DNA of 14,565 nucleotides from assembly GCA_946620035.1 (NCBI GenBank), contig CAMOMX010000049.1, forward strand, positions 1-14,565, given 5' to 3'. Positions within the stretch are counted from its first letter, which is position 1. Each line of letters starts with the position of its first letter. The DNA is from CAG-791 sp003447895 (GTDB taxonomy: Bacteria; Bacillota; Clostridia; Lachnospirales; Lachnospiraceae). A program made the translations under genes and the position numbers. Shown here piece by piece: positions 11,992 to 14,565 of this stretch. Below the pieces are notes generated by a model, which was not told the origin of the DNA, ran no database searches, and saw only the letters and a list, made by a program, of their open reading frames with translations.

Positions 11992-14451
11992 CGTCTTTTC
12001 CTTTCTGCTGCGCTCCGCAGCCCTTCTCTCCTCATTGTATTGTGATAAAAGCTTTCCGTCCGCGTCCGTCTGAACCGGATTCCTGAGCTTTACATCCTTT
12101 TGCGCGCTTCGCATATTGAAGCTGTTCAGCCTGAGCGCATTGGTGACCACGCAGAAGCTGGACAGGCTCATGGCCAGCGCTCCCAGCATGGGATCCATGG
12201 TGATCCCGAGCGGGCTCAGCGCGCCTGCCGCCACGGGGATCAGGATCGAGTTGTAGATCAGCGCCCAGAAAAGGCCCCACAAAATGGTCTTGTAGGTCTT
12301 TCTGCTGAGCCTTACGGCAGCGCTCACATCTGTCAGCCGGCTGTTCATAAGGACCACATCCGCCGCGTCGATGGCGACATCTGTGCCGGCGCCGATCGCG
12401 ATGCCGATGTCCGCCCTGGTCAGCGCCGGGGCGTCGTTGATGCCGTCTCCCACCATCGCTGTTTTGCCCTTCTCCCGGAGCCTTCGGATGACTTCCTCCT
12501 TGCCTTCGGGCAGGACACCCGCCACCACTTCGCTGACGCCGGCCTGTTTTCCGATGGCCTCCGCCGTCTTCTCATTGTCGCCGGTGAGCATGACCACGTG
12601 GATGCCCATGTTCTGAAGCTCCTTCACCGCCTGCGCGCTGTCCTCCTTGATCGGGTCCGCCACAGCGATGATCCCGAGGAGCTGTCCGTCTCCGGCAAAA
12701 TACAGAGGTGTCTTGCCCTCCTGCGCCAGCCGGTCTGTGATCTCAGCCAGGTGCTTCAGCCATTTGACCATGTCTCCCGACCTGCCCCTCTGCGCGGTCA
12801 GCTGGGTGAGAATGAACTTCTGGTTTCCGCCAACGATCCGCTTTCCGTCGATCACGGCGGAAAGGCCGTTTCCGGGCAAAGCCTTGAAATCCCGGATTTC
12901 CGAGGACTTCACGCTGCCCGCACAGCCTCTGACCGCCTCCGCCTTCTCGCCGTTTGTGTAGTCGACAATGGCTTTTGCCAGAGGATGCTCACTCTGCGCC
13001 TCCAGGGACCCCGCCAGGTACAGAAGCGCCTCCTCGGAGACGCCCTCCATGGGGATCACCTCTGTCACTACCGGCTGTCCGCTTGTGATCGTTCCGGTCT
13101 TGTCGAGCGCGACGATCTGCACATTTCCGGTCTCCTGCAGAGACTCCGCCGTCTTAAAGAGGATTCCGTGCCTGGCGCCCATGCCGTTTCCGACCATGAT
13201 CGCGACGGGCGTCGCAAGTCCGAGCGCGCAGGGGCAGCTCACGACAAGGACGGAAATGCCTCTTGCAAGGGCCGTTCCCACCGGCGCCTTGACGACAAAG
13301 AGCCAGATCAGGGTCACAGCGATCGCGATGGCGATGACCGCGGGGACAAAGACACCGGAGATGGTATCCGCTATTTTGGCAATGGGAGCCTTAGTGGCCG
13401 CCGCGTCACTGACCATCTGAATGACCTGGGACAGGCTCGTGTCCTCTCCGACGCGGGTCGCCTGACAGCGCAGAAATCCGGACTGGTTGAGCGTCGCGGA
13501 CGAGACTTGTGATCCGGGCTCCTTGTCCACGGGAATGGACTCACCTGTCAGGGCCGCCTCATTCACCGCGCTCTCCCCCTCCAGCACGACGCCGTCCACG
13601 GGAATCGTCTCGCCCGGCCTCACGACGAAAATGTCGCCCTTCTGCACGAGATCGATGTCGATCGTCTCTTCGACGCCGTTCCTCTCTACGTTGGCCGTCC
13701 TGGGCGCCAGCTTCATGAGGGATTTGAGGGCGTCCGTCGTCTTTCCCTTGGACCTTGCCTCCAGCATCTTGCCGACCGTGATCAGAGTCAGGATCATGGC
13801 AGCGGATTCAAAATAGAACTCCATCATGTATTTCATGACGGCTTCGCTGTTTCCGTCCGCCTGCGCCCTGGTCATGGCGAGCAGCATGATGGTCGAGTAG
13901 ACGAAGGCCGCGCCCGAGCCCATGGCGATCAGGGTGTCCATATTGGGCGCTCCGTGAAAGAGGCTCTTAAAGCCGCTGATAAAGAACTTCTGGTTGATCA
14001 CCATGACGATGCCCGCGAGAAGCATCTGCACGATTCCCATGGCCACATGATTGTTGTCAAAAAAGGCGGGAAGCGGCCACCCGAACATCATGTGCCCCAT
14101 GGAGAAATACATGAGCACCAGAAGGAATCCCAGTGAGGCGATCAGTCTCTTTTTGAGGACCGGTGTCTCGTGGTCCTTCAGGGCCTCTTCCTCCGCTGCC
14201 AGTTTCGCCGTGAGGCTTCCGGCTCTTCTTCCCGCGCCGGATCCCTGCCCGGCGTCCTTGGGCGATGCGCCGTAGCCGGCGTCCTCCACCGCCTTCATGA
14301 TCTCCGACGGCGACGCCGTTCCCTCGACGCCCAGCGTGTTGGTCAGAAGGCTCACATTGCAGGACTCCACGCCCGGCACCTTGGACACTGCCTTTTCCAC
14401 GCGCGCCTGGCAGGCCGCGCAGCTCATTCCTGTCACTGTATATTGGTCCAT
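11782..14451 (-). CDS. copA: Cu(I)-exporting P1B-type ATPase with N- and C-terminal heavy-metal domains
   Basis: An 889-residue membrane pump exporting Cu(I) (possibly Ag(I)). In order: HMA domain with GMSCAAC (8-14); paired membrane helices from about 100; actuator TGES (302-305); metal site CPC (406-408); phosphorylation DKTGT (450-454); SEHP (487-490); hinge GDGINDAP (668-675); YN (733-734) and MSLSS (761-765) in the last helices, the Cu(I) subtype signature. Residues about 775-820 are a charged linker. Residues 821-889 are a second, CopZ-like HMA domain with MMCEHC (830-835). ATG 14451 has GGAAGGA 6 bases ahead. A TTG at 14466, five codons upstream, with a stronger AAGGAGGAG site, is a real alternative. 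A CsoR-like gene end lies 47 bases upstream, so copper-induced derepression is expected. Confidence 0.95.
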   Translation of the reverse strand: MDQYTVTGMSCAACQARVEKAVSKVPGVESCNVSLLTNTLGVEGTASPSEIMKAVEDAGYGASPKDAGQGSGAGRRAGSLTAKLAAEEEALKDHETPVLKKRLIASLGFLLVLMYFSMGHMMFGWPLPAFFDNNHVAMGIVQMLLAGIVMVINQKFFISGFKSLFHGAPNMDTLIAMGSGAAFVYSTIMLLAMTRAQADGNSEAVMKYMMEFYFESAAMILTLITVGKMLEARSKGKTTDALKSLMKLAPRTANVERNGVEETIDIDLVQKGDIFVVRPGETIPVDGVVLEGESAVNEAALTGESIPVDKEPGSQVSSATLNQSGFLRCQATRVGEDTSLSQVIQMVSDAAATKAPIAKIADTISGVFVPAVIAIAIAVTLIWLFVVKAPVGTALARGISVLVVSCPCALGLATPVAIMVGNGMGARHGILFKTAESLQETGNVQIVALDKTGTITSGQPVVTEVIPMEGVSEEALLYLAGSLEAQSEHPLAKAIVDYTNGEKAEAVRGCAGSVKSSEIRDFKALPGNGLSAVIDGKRIVGGNQKFILTQLTAQRGRSGDMVKWLKHLAEITDRLAQEGKTPLYFAGDGQLLGIIAVADPIKEDSAQAVKELQNMGIHVVMLTGDNEKTAEAIGKQAGVSEVVAGVLPEGKEEVIRRLREKGKTAMVGDGINDAPALTRADIGIAIGAGTDVAIDAADVVLMNSRLTDVSAAVRLSRKTYKTILWGLFWALIYNSILIPVAAGALSPLGITMDPMLGALAMSLSSFCVVTNALRLNSFNMRSAQKDVKLRNPVQTDADGKLLSQYNEERRAAERSRKEKTMTKTMKIEGMMCEHCEATVKKVLEKIDGVDSAAVSYKEGTAVVTLSADVADEKLKEAVEDRDYKVISIA

Positions 14452-14498
14452 AATCATTCCTTCCAAAGATGGGCTCCTCCTTGTGCGCTCATCTTTTT

Positions 14499-14565
14499 TT
14501 ATTTCATTAACTTCTGCAGCGTCTTCACCAGCTCATCCACCTTTTCGCTGTTCCCCGCCTGCACA
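14499..14565 (-). CDS. C-terminus of a probable CsoR/FrmR-family metal-sensing repressor (partial)
   Basis: Only the last 21 codons and the stop are in the window; the start lies beyond 14565. The visible tail (VQAGNSEKVDELVKTLQKLMK) is a charged amphipathic helix like the C-terminal helix of CsoR/DUF156 repressors. Position directly ahead of copA is the classic csoR-copA arrangement, in which Cu(I) binding releases the repressor. The metal ligands (Cys-His-Cys) lie outside the window, so the family is inferred from the tail and the neighbour. Confidence 0.6.
   Translation of the reverse strand, partial: VQAGNSEKVDELVKTLQKLMK

Noticed and set aside
12100..13512. A 470-codon plus-strand open frame opposite copA
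   Set aside because: It is antisense to a fully conserved P-type ATPase, rich in Arg/His/Asp/Gln as expected from the shadow of a GC-rich gene, and has no recognisable domain.

Overview
The window looks like chromosomal DNA from an anaerobic Gram-positive of the Clostridia, most plausibly a Lachnospiraceae-type gut bacterium. The pointers are: strong AGGAGG-type ribosome binding sites, a Tad pilus locus with a Flp1-like pilin, a rubredoxin, a DUF1858/hybrid-cluster-associated redox protein, a lipoprotein metal-binding subunit with the clostridial 'GDRFPxRY' signature, and a copA preceded by a CsoR-like gene end. This placement is inference; there is no rRNA or other phylogenetic marker here.

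Layout. (1) Positions 1-5205, minus strand: part of a Tad (type IVb pilus) operon, read right to left as prepilin peptidase (tadV/cpaA), tadZ/cpaE-like, tadA/cpaF ATPase, tadB, tadC and a Flp1-like prepilin cut by the window edge. Genes are tightly packed, with 17-bp and 107-bp overlaps around tadA. (2) 5206-5595: divergent intergenic region with a tad promoter, a perfect 30-bp-arm palindrome and the rubredoxin promoter. (3) Rubredoxin (+), a four-copy 12-bp repeat at its stop codon, and a bidirectional terminator shared with a convergent lactate/malate dehydrogenase-like gene (-). (4) A degenerate 15-bp repeat tract, then a small DUF1858 protein (-) whose promoter lies in the 3' end of the next gene. 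(5) 7356-10514 (-): a fur-family regulator, metal-binding lipoprotein, ABC ATPase and ABC permease, forming a four-gene zinc/manganese-type uptake operon behind a near-consensus promoter and a 14/15 Fur-type box. (6) A stand-alone shikimate/quinate dehydrogenase (+) with its own terminator. (7) A copper operon (-): the tail of a probable csoR, then copA with an extra CopZ-like domain fused at its C-terminus.

How they work together. The Tad genes would process, energise and assemble Flp pili. The Fur-family gene probably autoregulates the uptake operon by metal status. The csoR-copA pair exports Cu(I). Rubredoxin, the DUF1858 protein and the dehydrogenase-like protein fit anaerobic redox metabolism, but no shared pathway is demonstrated. 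The most notable oddities are a dehydrogenase lacking its catalytic His, an extracytoplasmic Ig-like insert in TadC, a TadZ without its P-loop Lys, tandem repeats growing from two separate stop codons, a promoter whose -10 box contains a stop codon, and a CopZ module that may be translated on its own. I found no obviously new multi-gene system.
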